From assembly GCF_021739485.1 (NCBI RefSeq), contig NZ_JAJFNK010000010.1:62001-126000 (forward strand): DNA of 64,000 nt, read 5' to 3'. The translations under genes were made by a program, and so were the position numbers. The notes beneath the pieces are model-generated. The model saw only the letters and a list, made by a program, of their open reading frames with translations. It was not told the origin of the DNA and searched no databases. The number at the start of each line of letters is the position of its first letter. The first letter of the stretch is position 1. The stretch is from Alicyclobacillus tolerans (GTDB lineage: Bacteria; Bacillota; Bacilli; Alicyclobacillales; Alicyclobacillaceae). Of this stretch, positions 22,597-31,532 are shown piece by piece.

Positions 22597-24393
22597 CTAG
22601 TAATCTAAGCCGATGGTGGCGCTGACTTGATCGAGGTTGGTTTGTTTAACCCAGTCGATAAACTGTTGCTGTTGTCCCTTTGTCTGATTGAGTGCGACCC
22701 AGTGTTCGACACACACCGGGTCCAATTGGCGGCCCGCGGTTTCAGCGATGTATTCCAGGGTTTCACTATGGCTCCAAGCCGTCCGGTACGACCTTACAGA
22801 TGTCAGTGCATCGTAGATGTCGGCGACAGCTAAAATACGGGCGCTCAACGGGATCGCGTCGCCTTGAAGTCCCAGAGGGTAACCGTTGCCGTCCCACCGT
22901 TCGTGGTGATGGTGAATGGCGTCCAGTTCGCTTTTTGCAAAATCCAATTTGCGGCACATCTCGAATCCGATGACCGGGTGCTGTTGAACAATGCGCATTT
23001 CCTCAGGGGTCAATTTGCCTGGCTTGTTGAGGATTGCATCGGGAATGCCAATTTTGCCGACATCGTGCACCAGCCCAGCGCGAAAAATGGATTTCATCAA
23101 CGAAGGTTCCACGTTGAGGTGGGAGGCAAGCTGCCACGCATAGAACGCGACGCGAAGGTTGTGACCGGAGGTGTACGGGTCTTTCGACTCAACGGCTAAA
23201 ATGAGACTGAGGACGCTGGCAGGCACGCCAAAATCCATGCCAGACTCCGTGTACCGCGTGGAACGCTTTTCTTCGTACATCCGTCGGTCCGCCACGCGAA
23301 ACAAGTCGGTTAACGTCAAGCCGTCCTCTGGTTCCGCCGCAAGCCCTACGCTGATGGAGACTTTCTCATCGAGTTGATTCAGCAATGAACTTTGCGAGAT
23401 CCCTTCCCGAATAAGGGTGGCTAAATCGATGTTGAGATACCGTGGGAGAACCAGGACAAACTCGTCCCCGCCAACGCGAAAAATCCGGGCCGTGCGCGGA
23501 GACACAGACTTCAGAACATGAGCGACGCCGCGCAAGACGTCGTCCCCGACGAGATGGCCGTGTTTATCGTTGAAGTCTTTGAAGTTGTTTACATCGACGA
23601 CACACACAAGGCGATTGCGGTGGTTGCCCCGCTCGCCATCGCGGAGACGTTCCCAAGCGCTCCGGTTCTCCAGGTTCGTCAGCCCATCTGCCCAGACTGA
23701 TTTTTGCAGCGTTTCAATCCGGCTGTAATGCGACACGGCCAGAAAAACCCCAATTTGCAAAATGGCAATGACCAACATGCCGATGGGCAGGTACCGCGGG
23801 TCTACCATCGATGCTAATACAATCAGGATATATGAATTGAAATAGCCCCAGTGCAGTTCGCGAAGGGTCATTTTGACCTGGGTGTACAGGGTGCGTTGGT
23901 CTCTGTTCGCGACAATCACGGCAGAAATCAACCGGTTTACCAAAAGATGCACGATCAGTGCGGGAATCAGAGCCAGGGTGCGGGACCATGGGTTTCCATG
24001 GAAAAAGTGGCTAAACCCAACGTAGGTCCACGTCCCCGTGTACAGACCTAGCGCCACATGCGCGATGGTCTCAAAGTACTTTTTCCACGAACCGCGTGCG
24101 CGGGCAGTAATCAAGACCAATCCGGGCACAGGGACAATGACCACCGCAGCCGGTTTGACCAAAAATAGACTCATCATCATCAGTGGGATACCTGGGCGCC
24201 ACGACGCGCCGCTGGGCATCTTGACGGACCACGGCGACACGGCTAGACCCATGACGCTGAGTTCGATCAGGATAGGGAAGTGCACAATTTTGTAGTGGGA
24301 GAACAGGAGGTGAACAGCATTCAATACCAATGCGTTACCTGCCACGGTAATTAAAAAGAGCAGTAACTGCAACAGCCGAGTGTATGTCTTCAC
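22597..24393 (-). CDS. Membrane GGDEF plus HD-GYP protein (cyclic-di-GMP synthesis and hydrolysis)
   Basis: GTG at 24393 follows GGAAGGCGG at about seven bases and gives 598 residues; an in-frame TTG lies eight codons upstream. The N-terminal about 190 residues are polytopic membrane. The GGDEF domain is intact (VDVNNFKDFNDKHGHLVGDD and RVGGDEFVLVLP) without an obvious RxxD inhibitory site. The C-terminal HD-GYP domain has HDVGKIGIPDAILNKPGKL and HHERWDGNGYP. Both diguanylate cyclase and phosphodiesterase signatures are complete, so it may switch between making and breaking c-di-GMP. A role in the sessile-motile decision would fit the matrix genes nearby. Confidence 0.93.
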   Translation of the reverse strand: MKTYTRLLQLLLFLITVAGNALVLNAVHLLFSHYKIVHFPILIELSVMGLAVSPWSVKMPSGASWRPGIPLMMMSLFLVKPAAVVIVPVPGLVLITARARGSWKKYFETIAHVALGLYTGTWTYVGFSHFFHGNPWSRTLALIPALIVHLLVNRLISAVIVANRDQRTLYTQVKMTLRELHWGYFNSYILIVLASMVDPRYLPIGMLVIAILQIGVFLAVSHYSRIETLQKSVWADGLTNLENRSAWERLRDGERGNHRNRLVCVVDVNNFKDFNDKHGHLVGDDVLRGVAHVLKSVSPRTARIFRVGGDEFVLVLPRYLNIDLATLIREGISQSSLLNQLDEKVSISVGLAAEPEDGLTLTDLFRVADRRMYEEKRSTRYTESGMDFGVPASVLSLILAVESKDPYTSGHNLRVAFYAWQLASHLNVEPSLMKSIFRAGLVHDVGKIGIPDAILNKPGKLTPEEMRIVQQHPVIGFEMCRKLDFAKSELDAIHHHHERWDGNGYPLGLQGDAIPLSARILAVADIYDALTSVRSYRTAWSHSETLEYIAETAGRQLDPVCVEHWVALNQTKGQQQQFIDWVKQTNLDQVSATIGLDY

Positions 24394-24735
24394 CGTGATC
24401 CGCCTTCCAATTGTCAAATGCGACCGCCAGAGTCAGTCAGTTCTCATAGTGTGGAAACGGGTTTTGCATTTGTTTGGAGATTGTGGACAGCGACGCAATT
24501 GCAGTAGATCGACGACGTGATAGCAGGTTGATTGAGTTGGACACCACGTTGATACCGTGTTGATGCGCAAAAGCGGTCTGTTCACTTGGCTGCCTAGTTC
24601 TATCAAATTTTGATAAATACAACTTATTTCCTGCTCTGGAACCGTAAACTAGAGAAAAATTTTATTCCCTAGTAATTGAGTGAATATTGACAAAAGTATG
24701 ACTGAAACAAACAATGAACGTAAAAGGGGGAGGTA
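24394..24735. promoter_or_regulatory. Divergent intergenic region, promoter for the flavin monooxygenase gene
   Basis: No gene is seen here. TTGACA at 24687-24692 with a 17-base gap to AACAAT (24710-24715) is a plausible plus-strand promoter; GGGGGAGGT precedes the ATG at 24736. An ATCAAATTTTGAT near-palindrome lies further upstream near 24600. Confidence 0.4.
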
Positions 24736-25824
24736 ATGGTGAAATTCTCAATTTTTGACTTGCTGCACTGGCCTTATTTTGAAGAAAAATGCGAAGGACC
24801 GAAGCAAACCCAAGTTTATAATGACCATCTGGACGAATGGGTGTTAGCTGAGGAACTGGGATTTGACGAGGTTTGGTTGTCCGAACACCACTTTACCGAC
24901 TACAATTTGATGCCCTCTCCGAACCTGATGATCGCATCTTTGGCACAGCGGACGAAAGCGATCCGTTTGGGGATTATGATTAACGCAGTTCCTTTTCACG
25001 ATCCCGTTCGCTTAGCAGAAGAGTGTGCTATGCTCGACATTTTGAGCAACGGTCGGTTGGATTGCGGATTTGGCCGCAGTGCTGATTTCAAAGAATACGA
25101 TCGGTTTGTGATGCCTCCAGGGGAAGGACGCCCTCGCTTCCAGGAAGGGCTTGAACTCATTAAAAAACTGTGGACCGAAGACGACGTGACTTTCCAAGGC
25201 AAGTTTTTTCGAGTTGAAAACGCGAATCTGCATCCTCGTCCCATTCAACAACCCCACCCTCCCATCTACACGCCAGTGCGCAGTCCGGAAACCCACGCTT
25301 GGGCTGCACAGGAAGGATACCCGATATCCAGCATTTTTCTCCCAGTCGATAAGACGGCGGAAAGTTTTCAACTATATCGGTCCGAGTCTGAAAAGTGGGG
25401 AAGAAGGGTTACTGGAGAGGACTTTTTGCTGGTTCGGCATATTCATGTCGCAGAAACCGCCGAACAAGCATACGAAGAGGCCGCATTACCGATGGTCCAC
25501 TTCTTCCGTTTGTTTCGGGAAGTTGCCCTGCCGAACAGCCTGCAGGCTTTGGAGGCATTGCCTGACAACTTTAAGACACACCGTCAGTTCTATCGCCAAT
25601 TTTTCGGCGACTTGCCCTCGGCTGACGATCTAATTAAAGGCGGTCAACTGATTGTTGGCGATCCTACAACCGTTCGCCAAGAAATTCAGAGACAAGTCGA
25701 GATTATCGGGACAAAACACCTGATGTGCTGCATGAGCTTTGGCAACTTGGCCCACGACAAAGTGGTGCACTCCATGAAGTTGTTTTCCGAGCACGTCATG
25801 CCCTACTTTAAAAGCCAAGACTGA
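24736..25824 (+). CDS. LLM-class flavin-dependent oxidoreductase (bacterial luciferase family)
   Basis: This 362-residue soluble protein has the luciferase-like TIM barrel: EELGFDEVWLSEHHFTDYN, PSPNLMIASLAQRTKAIRLG, DILSNGRLDCGFGRS and the C-terminal GDPTTVRQEIQRQVE. The pattern is typical of FMNH2-dependent monooxygenases acting on small organic substrates. The ATG has a strong GGGGGAGG site. Neighbours (LysR regulator, tartrate dehydratase, transporter) suggest a catabolic role, but the substrate cannot be read from the sequence. Confidence 0.9.
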   Translation: MVKFSIFDLLHWPYFEEKCEGPKQTQVYNDHLDEWVLAEELGFDEVWLSEHHFTDYNLMPSPNLMIASLAQRTKAIRLGIMINAVPFHDPVRLAEECAMLDILSNGRLDCGFGRSADFKEYDRFVMPPGEGRPRFQEGLELIKKLWTEDDVTFQGKFFRVENANLHPRPIQQPHPPIYTPVRSPETHAWAAQEGYPISSIFLPVDKTAESFQLYRSESEKWGRRVTGEDFLLVRHIHVAETAEQAYEEAALPMVHFFRLFREVALPNSLQALEALPDNFKTHRQFYRQFFGDLPSADDLIKGGQLIVGDPTTVRQEIQRQVEIIGTKHLMCCMSFGNLAHDKVVHSMKLFSEHVMPYFKSQD

Positions 25825-25840
25825 GAACAAGTTCTCGGGC

Positions 25841-26098
25841 ATGTGGGGCGTATGGATGCCGGGATTTTTGCAATTCATCACAGGCGTATATTTAATGCTA
25901 GGGTTAACGTGGTTTGGGGTCTACACAAAATCGCCTCCTTTATACATGGCTGCAATGGCGTTCACCGCGTACGGGGTTCACTGGTTTGCGATGGGACACC
26001 GGCGGTTTATCGAACGTGCCGTAAAACCCCTAGTTTTAGGCATGGGGAGTGATCACGCCGTGATGCAGCGAATCAAGGATACGGAAAGTTCATCATGA
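25841..26098 (+). CDS. Small membrane protein of unknown family
   Basis: An 85-residue frame has two hydrophobic segments (GFLQFITGVYLMLGLTWFGV and LYMAAMAFTAYGVHWFAMGH) and a basic C-terminus. There is no clear ribosome binding site before the ATG at 25841, and an ATG at 25856 is an alternative. It begins 16 bases after the monooxygenase gene and its 3' end overlaps the convergent LysR gene by 26 bases. The amino-acid pattern looks coding, but it may be a fragment of a longer membrane protein. No function is assigned. Confidence 0.55.
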   Translation: MWGVWMPGFLQFITGVYLMLGLTWFGVYTKSPPLYMAAMAFTAYGVHWFAMGHRRFIERAVKPLVLGMGSDHAVMQRIKDTESSS

Positions 26099-26933
26099 GG
26101 TCCATCAACTTGTTGACCAATCCGTTGGTGTTTTTTCGAGCCATGACGTAGGTGCGTGCACACGGCAAAGAAAACAACGGGAACGAAACCAAGGCGGCGT
26201 CTTTCATGGATAAGGCCCTTTGCACGGTGCTTAAGGGAAGAAAGGACACGCCCATTCGTTCCCGGATCCACTCGATGGAGACGTGCACCTTGTTCACCTG
26301 CATCGTCCGAACGTGAGGCACAAACTTTCGCAATTGAAGCAGCAGGTCGTCCCAGTACAAGGGGTGGTTGTGCGTGAACAACACGTATTTGCGAAACAAG
26401 TCCACTGGCTCCGATTCCCCAAAGGGCGCTACGAGCGCAATCGGGTCGTCGTACAATTTGATGCAGTGAATGCCGTCGTATACGCTTGGGATTCGGCCAA
26501 TTCCAATGTCGCATTCTTGATGCAGCACGTTCTGGAGGACTTCTGTAGAATCGGTTACCTGAATCGCAAACTCGGTTTCCGGATGCAGCTTGGTAAACTC
26601 TCTTACCCACATCGGCAAGTAAGTTGTCGCAACCAGTGTAGCCACGGAAATGCGAATCGTTTGTTGGTAGCCTTGGGCACGTCTTGCCACGTACTCGACG
26701 CTCTCGACGTAGCTGTCTGCGATGCTCTGAGCGTATTTGAGAAAACCTCGTCCGGCATCGTTCAACAGGACGTTGCGGCCAACGCGATCGAACAATTCAG
26801 TTCCAAGTTCTGACTCGAGGTTTTGGATGTGAAGCGTCACCGTGGACTGCGCCAGATGCAGCCTCTGGGCAGTCCGCCGGAAGTTTCCTTCCTCTGCCGC
26901 CATAATAAATGTGTTCAACCACGTAAGGTCCAA
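26073..26933 (-). CDS. LysR family transcriptional regulator
   Basis: This 286-residue protein has the LysR N-terminal winged helix (FIMAAEEGNFRRTAQRLHLA, QSTVTLHIQNLESELGTELF) and a C-terminal periplasmic-binding-protein-like effector domain (residues about 90-280). It is divergent from the D-tartrate dehydratase-like gene with a 177-bp shared region containing a perfect inverted repeat. The likely role is activation of that gene in response to its substrate or a related acid. Confidence 0.92.
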   Translation of the reverse strand: MDLTWLNTFIMAAEEGNFRRTAQRLHLAQSTVTLHIQNLESELGTELFDRVGRNVLLNDAGRGFLKYAQSIADSYVESVEYVARRAQGYQQTIRISVATLVATTYLPMWVREFTKLHPETEFAIQVTDSTEVLQNVLHQECDIGIGRIPSVYDGIHCIKLYDDPIALVAPFGESEPVDLFRKYVLFTHNHPLYWDDLLLQLRKFVPHVRTMQVNKVHVSIEWIRERMGVSFLPLSTVQRALSMKDAALVSFPLFSLPCARTYVMARKNTNGLVNKLMDLMMNFPYP

Positions 26934-26966
26934 AATCCGCGCCTTCTTTCCGTTCTCACCACAATC

Positions 26967-27017
26967 AATCGGATTTTCCGATTAAATCATTCAGAAATAT
27001 TCGCTATACAGAAATAT
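26967..27017. promoter_or_regulatory. Probable LysR operator in the divergent region
   Basis: AATCGGA-TTT-TCCGATT (26967-26983) is a perfect 7-bp inverted repeat of the size expected for a LysR recognition site. CAGAAATAT is repeated directly at 26992-27000 and 27009-27017. Both lie between the divergent regulator and dehydratase genes. Confidence 0.55.
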
Positions 27018-27110
27018 AAAGCTGATTTAGAGTGAACTCAAGGTCCCAGAAAGCGCTTTGATCGGACCTATCGTTAAAATTGTTGAACTTCCAGCGCGAG
27101 GTGAACGAGT

Positions 27111-28279
27111 TTGAAAATTGTCGGAATTAAAGAAGTTTCATTCCCTATCAAATCCAGCATCCGGAACGCGTACATCGATTTTAGTAAGATGACCGCATCC
27201 GCCCTTGCCATTGTCACAGACGAGTTTCGGAACGGACGCCGCGTGATCGGGTACGGATTTAACTCAAACGGGCGGTATGCGCCGAGCGGATTGTTGCACG
27301 AGCGCTTCATTCCCCGTCTGTTGGAGGCCGATCCGAAAAGCATTCTGAACGACGAAGGCACGAATTTCGATCCGTTTCGCATCTGGGACATTCTCATGAG
27401 CGGGGAAAAACCCGGGGGTCATGGAGAGCGCTCCGTAGCCGTCGGTGTCATAGACATGGCAGTATGGGATGCTGTGGCCAAAATAGAAGAGAAGCCACTG
27501 TACCAGTTGTTGGGAGAGCGCTATCGAGGCGGGCAGGTCGACGACAAGGTATTCGTGTACGCTGCTGGCGGGTACTATCAGCCAGGCAAGGATTTAGGGG
27601 CTCTGCAAGACGAAATGAAAGGCTATCTGGACATGGGGTATTCGGTCGTCAAGATGAAAATCGGCGGAGATTCCCTGGCCGAAGACCTGCGCCGTATCGA
27701 AGCCGTGCTGAAAGTGGTGCCGGATCGAGGCCAGTCCCTGGCCGTGGACGCGAATGGACGCTTTGACCTGAAAACTGCATTGGAGTACGCAAAGGCTTTG
27801 GAACCGTACAACCTGTTTTGGTACGAGGAAGCGGGCGACCCGCTCGATTTCGAGTTGCAAGCTGAGCTGGGGAGGCACTACCGCAACCCGATGGCCACCG
27901 GGGAGAACTTGTTTTCGATGCAGGACGCGCGCAACCTCATCCGCTATGGCGGCATGACCCAGAACGGGACTACTTGCAGTTTGACTGCGCTTTGAGCTAT
28001 GGGCTTGTCGAGTACATGCGGACTTTGGACATGTTAAAAGAAAACGGCTGGTCGCCGCGGCGCTGCATCCCCCACGGCGGGCATCAGATGTCGCTGAACA
28101 TCGCGGCGGGCCTGGGACTAGGCGGGAACGAGTCATATCCTGGGGTGTTCCAGCCATTTGGCGGCTTTGCCGACAACTGCAAAGTAGTGGACAGCTACGT
28201 GAGCTTGCCCGATACGCCGGGCGTTGGCTTTGAGGCGAAAGCGAACCTCATTGAGGTGTTCCGGTCCGTTGCGGAATAG
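27111..28279 (+). pseudogene. D(-)-tartrate dehydratase-like enolase superfamily gene, frameshifted
   Basis: Two frames (27111-27995 and 27974-28279) together encode about 389 residues matching D-tartrate dehydratase of the mandelate racemase group. Visible features are IRNAYIDFSKMT, EKPGGHGERSVAVG, VVKMKIGG (KxK lysine), metal ligands in VDANGRF, WYEEAGDP and ATGENLF, and the second-half histidine region CIPHGGHQMSLNIAAGLGLG. After RYGGM the frame shifts: PERDYLQFDCALSYGL continues in another frame, consistent with loss of one base near 27955-27960. The start is TTG at 27111 after GCGAGGTG. This is either a recent inactivation or a sequencing error. Confidence 0.85.
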
Positions 28280-28381
28280 CGCGGGTGCACCGTCCTTTTG
28301 TGCAGGGACTGCAGGAGGATACTTTGACCTGCAACAGGTTTTGGAATTCCGCGCGTATGAACCGCCGGTGAGGGTACAAAA

Positions 28382-28407
28382 GGGGACTGGTCTAGACGAC
28401 CGTCCCC
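28382..28407 (-). terminator. Terminator between the dehydratase gene and the 28443 gene
   Basis: GGGGAC and GTCCCC enclose a loop with further GGTC/GACC pairing. On the minus strand it is followed by TTTTG, so it can terminate the small gene at 28443; it may also act on the convergent dehydratase transcript. Confidence 0.65.
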
Positions 28408-28442
28408 GCCGGAGGTTGTGAGGCTGGGTCTAACGGTCCGCT

Positions 28443-28652
28443 TTACAATCCACTCACGGTTCGAGCGGTGCCATGGTGGACGCGTAATGCGGAATCTTCG
28501 GGTTCGTAGTCTGTGCGATGAATCAGGATACGCCCGCAGTTGGAGCAAACTCGAAAGGGCACCTTCAAATCGTAGTCGTCATCCGAAAGGTGGCTGAGAT
28601 CGGATTGGATGACGGTGTCGACTGCAGCGTGACAACAATGGGAGCGTTTCAT
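28443..28652 (-). CDS. Small cysteine-rich hypothetical protein
   Basis: This 69-residue protein has a possible zinc site (SHCCHAAVDTV near the start and VCSNCGRILIH in the middle). GAAAGGGTGA precedes the ATG, and a terminator follows. An FNR/CRP-like box lies about 85 bases upstream. No family is recognised. It could be a small zinc-ribbon regulator or a stress protein. Confidence 0.55.
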   Translation of the reverse strand: MKRSHCCHAAVDTVIQSDLSHLSDDDYDLKVPFRVCSNCGRILIHRTDYEPEDSALRVHHGTARTVSGL

Positions 28653-29167
28653 GGTGAATTCACCCTTTCAGGTTTCTATAGTGTTTTACGAGCGGGATGC
28701 AGATTGGAATCCGCAAGCGGCTCATTCAGCCCTCATTTGTGAATATAATCACATATTTGCGTACAAAGTGTATTGGAACACGTTTTTAAATGGTTTCGCA
28801 GTACGCGTTGTCCTTGCTTCTCCATGGTAGTCTTGCAGCTTGGAACGGACAATAGTTCTTGTGAGCGGTTTACGCGTCCCATTCAAACTGGCCCTTTGGA
28901 CTAGGCGGAATGACACTGTCGATTCCAAAGGGGTTGATCTACGATAAACACGTTCCGAAGTTCCGAATCTATCGACTCTATCGCCAACACGAGGAACAGT
29001 CGATAGGGCCGTAATTCTGGAAAAGCAAGGGTCCCAGTGCATAAATATGTGAATATAATCACTTTCACGACCCGATCATTCGATGTTTATGCAGACCTGC
29101 CAAGTCGCACAATCAGCGAACCCGTCGGCTTTGCGGGTTTCCAGGGGCGAACTAGGGGGGAGACGGA
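28653..29167. promoter_or_regulatory. Divergent control region with two CRP/FNR-type boxes
   Basis: No gene is convincing here. TGTGA-ATATAA-TCACA at 28738-28753 and TGTGA-ATATAA-TCACT at 29048-29063 are near-identical. TGTGA-N6-TCAC(A/T) is the box of CRP/FNR-family regulators, including Fnr in Bacillus. One box lies near each divergent gene (28443 and the transporter at 29168). AGGGGGGAGA precedes the transporter ATG. Confidence 0.65.
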
Positions 29168-30646
29168 ATGCACACCAAAGCGGCATCACCAGGCATGAAG
29201 ATGAAGTTTCAACGTGCCGAACCGAAAGCGCAGAATACTGGAAATTTAAAACTGGTTCCGCTGCTCATCACATTTCTGGTCGGTATCCTGATTTGGTTTA
29301 TCCCACATCCAGCAGGGGTTCAGGAGAACGCGTGGCATTTGTTGGCCATTTTTGTGGCGACGATTGTTGGATTTATCCTTAAACCGCTCCCTATGGGAGC
29401 GATGGCCGTTCTGAGTATCACTTTGACCGCATTAACTGGAACCTTAAGCGTGACAGATGCTCTGAGTGGTTTCAGCGCTTCGGTGATTTGGCTGATTGTC
29501 ATCGCGTTCTTCATTTCTCGCGGCTTCGTGAAAACCGGGTTGGGAACCCGCATTGCTTATCTGTTCATCCGCACGTTTGGGAAGAAAACACTTGGGCTGG
29601 CCTACTCGCTTTTGGCAACAGACCTGATTTTGTCCCCCGCGATCCCGAGCAACACGGCCCGCGGCGGAGGGATTTTGGTCCCAATCTACAAGTCGCTGGC
29701 AGAAACGTACGGATCGCGTCCCGACGATGGGACGGACCGCAAGATTGGCTCTTTTCTCTTCAAGGTCGGGTTTCAAGGCATTGTGATTACTTCAGGCATG
29801 TTTATGACATCCATGGCCGCCAACCCGTTGATTGTCACCTTTGCGAAACAAGTGGCTCACGTCGATATTAGTTGGACTGGCTGGGCACTAGCCTCGATAG
29901 TTCCCGGTTTAGTCAGTCTGATTATCATCCCGTACTTCATTTTTAAGGTTTACCCTCCAGAGGTTAAAGAAACGCCGGAAGCTCAAGAGTTGGCGCGCCA
30001 GAAACTCAAAGAAATGGGTCCTTTAAAAACCTCCGAAAAAATCATGCTCGGTGTATTTGTTCTCATTCTCGTTCTCTGGATTTTTGGTACCCAGTTAAAA
30101 TTAGTCGATACCACAGTGGCCCTGATTGGGCTATCGCTGCTGCTGCTGACTCAAGTGCTGACGTTTGACGACGTCAAGAAAGAACAGGGCGCTTGGGATA
30201 CCCTCACTTGGTTTGCCGCTTTGGTCATGATGGCCGGATTCTTGAATACCTTGGGCCTTGTCCCTTGGTTTAGCCACTTAATGCAGCACTCCATCGGCGG
30301 AATGGGTTGGGTGCCGGCCTTGTTGATTTTGCTCTTAGTGTACTTTTTCGTTCATTACTTTTTTGCGAGTCAAACGGCTCACATCACGGCCATGTACAGT
30401 GCCTTCCTGGCTGTGGCTGTCGCTGTTGGCGCCCCGCCGATGCTGGCTGCGTTGACTTTGGCGTTTTTCAGCAATTTGTTCGCGAGCACGACTCACTACG
30501 GCTCGGGTCCAGCTCCCGTGTTTTTCGGGGCAAACTATGTGCCTCAAAAGAACTGGTGGTCCATTGGATTTGCAGTCGCTATCCTGAACATTGCCATCTG
30601 GCTGGGGGTAGGCGGTTTGTGGTGGAAAGTGTTGGGGCTTTGGTAA
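29168..30646 (+). CDS. DASS-family divalent anion transporter (SLC13/CitT type)
   Basis: This 492-residue membrane protein has about 12 spans. Hallmarks are the first signature SPAIPSNTARGGGILVPI (SNT) and the matching C-terminal half-site HYFFASQTAHITAMYSAF (SQT), typical of dicarboxylate carriers such as CitT, TtdT and SodiT. Substrates of relatives are citrate, tartrate, 2-oxoglutarate, malate and succinate. The nearby tartrate dehydratase-like gene makes tartrate or another C4 acid the likely cargo. A CRP/FNR-type box upstream suggests control by oxygen or carbon status. Confidence 0.9.
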   Translation: MHTKAASPGMKMKFQRAEPKAQNTGNLKLVPLLITFLVGILIWFIPHPAGVQENAWHLLAIFVATIVGFILKPLPMGAMAVLSITLTALTGTLSVTDALSGFSASVIWLIVIAFFISRGFVKTGLGTRIAYLFIRTFGKKTLGLAYSLLATDLILSPAIPSNTARGGGILVPIYKSLAETYGSRPDDGTDRKIGSFLFKVGFQGIVITSGMFMTSMAANPLIVTFAKQVAHVDISWTGWALASIVPGLVSLIIIPYFIFKVYPPEVKETPEAQELARQKLKEMGPLKTSEKIMLGVFVLILVLWIFGTQLKLVDTTVALIGLSLLLLTQVLTFDDVKKEQGAWDTLTWFAALVMMAGFLNTLGLVPWFSHLMQHSIGGMGWVPALLILLLVYFFVHYFFASQTAHITAMYSAFLAVAVAVGAPPMLAALTLAFFSNLFASTTHYGSGPAPVFFGANYVPQKNWWSIGFAVAILNIAIWLGVGGLWWKVLGLW

Positions 30647-30736
30647 GGTTCAACGCAAATTAGCCCAAGTTGCTCATGTATTGGAACGGCAGAGTGTCCT
30701 AAACTGAAAACAGTTAATAGTCGGGCCTGGCCGTGT

Positions 30737-30763
30737 CGTACGGTCGTCGCTAGTGACCGTACG
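30737..30763 (+). promoter_or_regulatory. Perfect 9-bp inverted repeat upstream of the CBS gene
   Basis: CGTACGGTC (30737-30745) and GACCGTACG (30755-30763) flank a 9-base loop, about 40 bases before the GTG at 30805. There is no T-run, so a protein-binding operator or an RNA hairpin in the leader is more likely than a terminator. Confidence 0.5.
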
Positions 30764-30804
30764 CATGCGTTCGGGATGTCAACCGGACAGAAGGGGAAGA
30801 GGCT

Positions 30805-31263
30805 GTGAAAGTTCGGGAACTCATGATACAGGATGTCGTTTCAGTGCACGAATATACGACGGTGAAGGACGTTTTGGCTTTGTTCGTTAAACACCGAATT
30901 GGCGGGGTCCCTGTCGTCGACGATTTTAACCACCTGATTGGCATGTTAAGCGACGGGGACGTGTTGCGGTACTTGTCCCCAAAAGACGAATCCATCCGGG
31001 ATTTGTGGATGATGGCTTTTGTGATTGAGGGAGAGACCATCGAAGACGTCTTGAAGCGCAAAATCGAAAGACGGGTCTATCAAATGATGAAGCGGAAACC
31101 AGTCGTCTATGTTTCCGCCGAGGACGACTTTGAGGATGCCATTCGGCTGCTGTCTAAACACCACTTTAAAAAGCTTCCAGTCGTCGATGACCATCACTGC
31201 GTCATTGGTGTCGTCAGCCGCGGAGACATTATGGTGCAACTCTCGAAGAAGATTATTTCGTAA
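30805..31263 (+). CDS. CBS-domain pair protein
   Basis: This 152-residue cytoplasmic protein is made of two CBS motifs (VRELMIQDVVSVHEYTTVKD with IGGVPVVDDFNHLIGMLSDG; KKLPVVDDHHCVIGVVSRGD). CBS pairs bind adenosine nucleotides and usually report energy state to a partner. GTG at 30805 is preceded by GGGGAAGAGG. It follows the transporter on the same strand, but about 160 bases with an inverted repeat separate them. The partner is unknown. Confidence 0.9.
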   Translation: MKVRELMIQDVVSVHEYTTVKDVLALFVKHRIGGVPVVDDFNHLIGMLSDGDVLRYLSPKDESIRDLWMMAFVIEGETIEDVLKRKIERRVYQMMKRKPVVYVSAEDDFEDAIRLLSKHHFKKLPVVDDHHCVIGVVSRGDIMVQLSKKIIS

Positions 31264-31532
31264 TCGAGAAGAAGATTATTATCTTGGCAACAGAGTCCAT
31301 TTTCGTCGAGTCAATGTACACTTACATGGTTTGTTGGAGGGCCAACGCGAATCACCGCGATCGCGTCGGCCCGTTGTTGTCTAAAGCGCTCTCTTTTCCT
31401 CTTCCGCATTCCCCCTGTGCAGTGACTTTTTCTCGAGCCCGAAAAACATCGGTTTTTGTCATATTGACGGGATGGATGGGCAGGAAAATCATGGCGCGAA
31501 GAGAATACAACAGGGGTTAGGAGGGTGTTGAG

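Noticed and set aside
28749..29042. A 97-codon minus-strand frame in the control region before the anion transporter
   Set aside because: It is Arg/Thr-rich without protein-like pattern or ribosome binding site, and it lies between two regulatory boxes.
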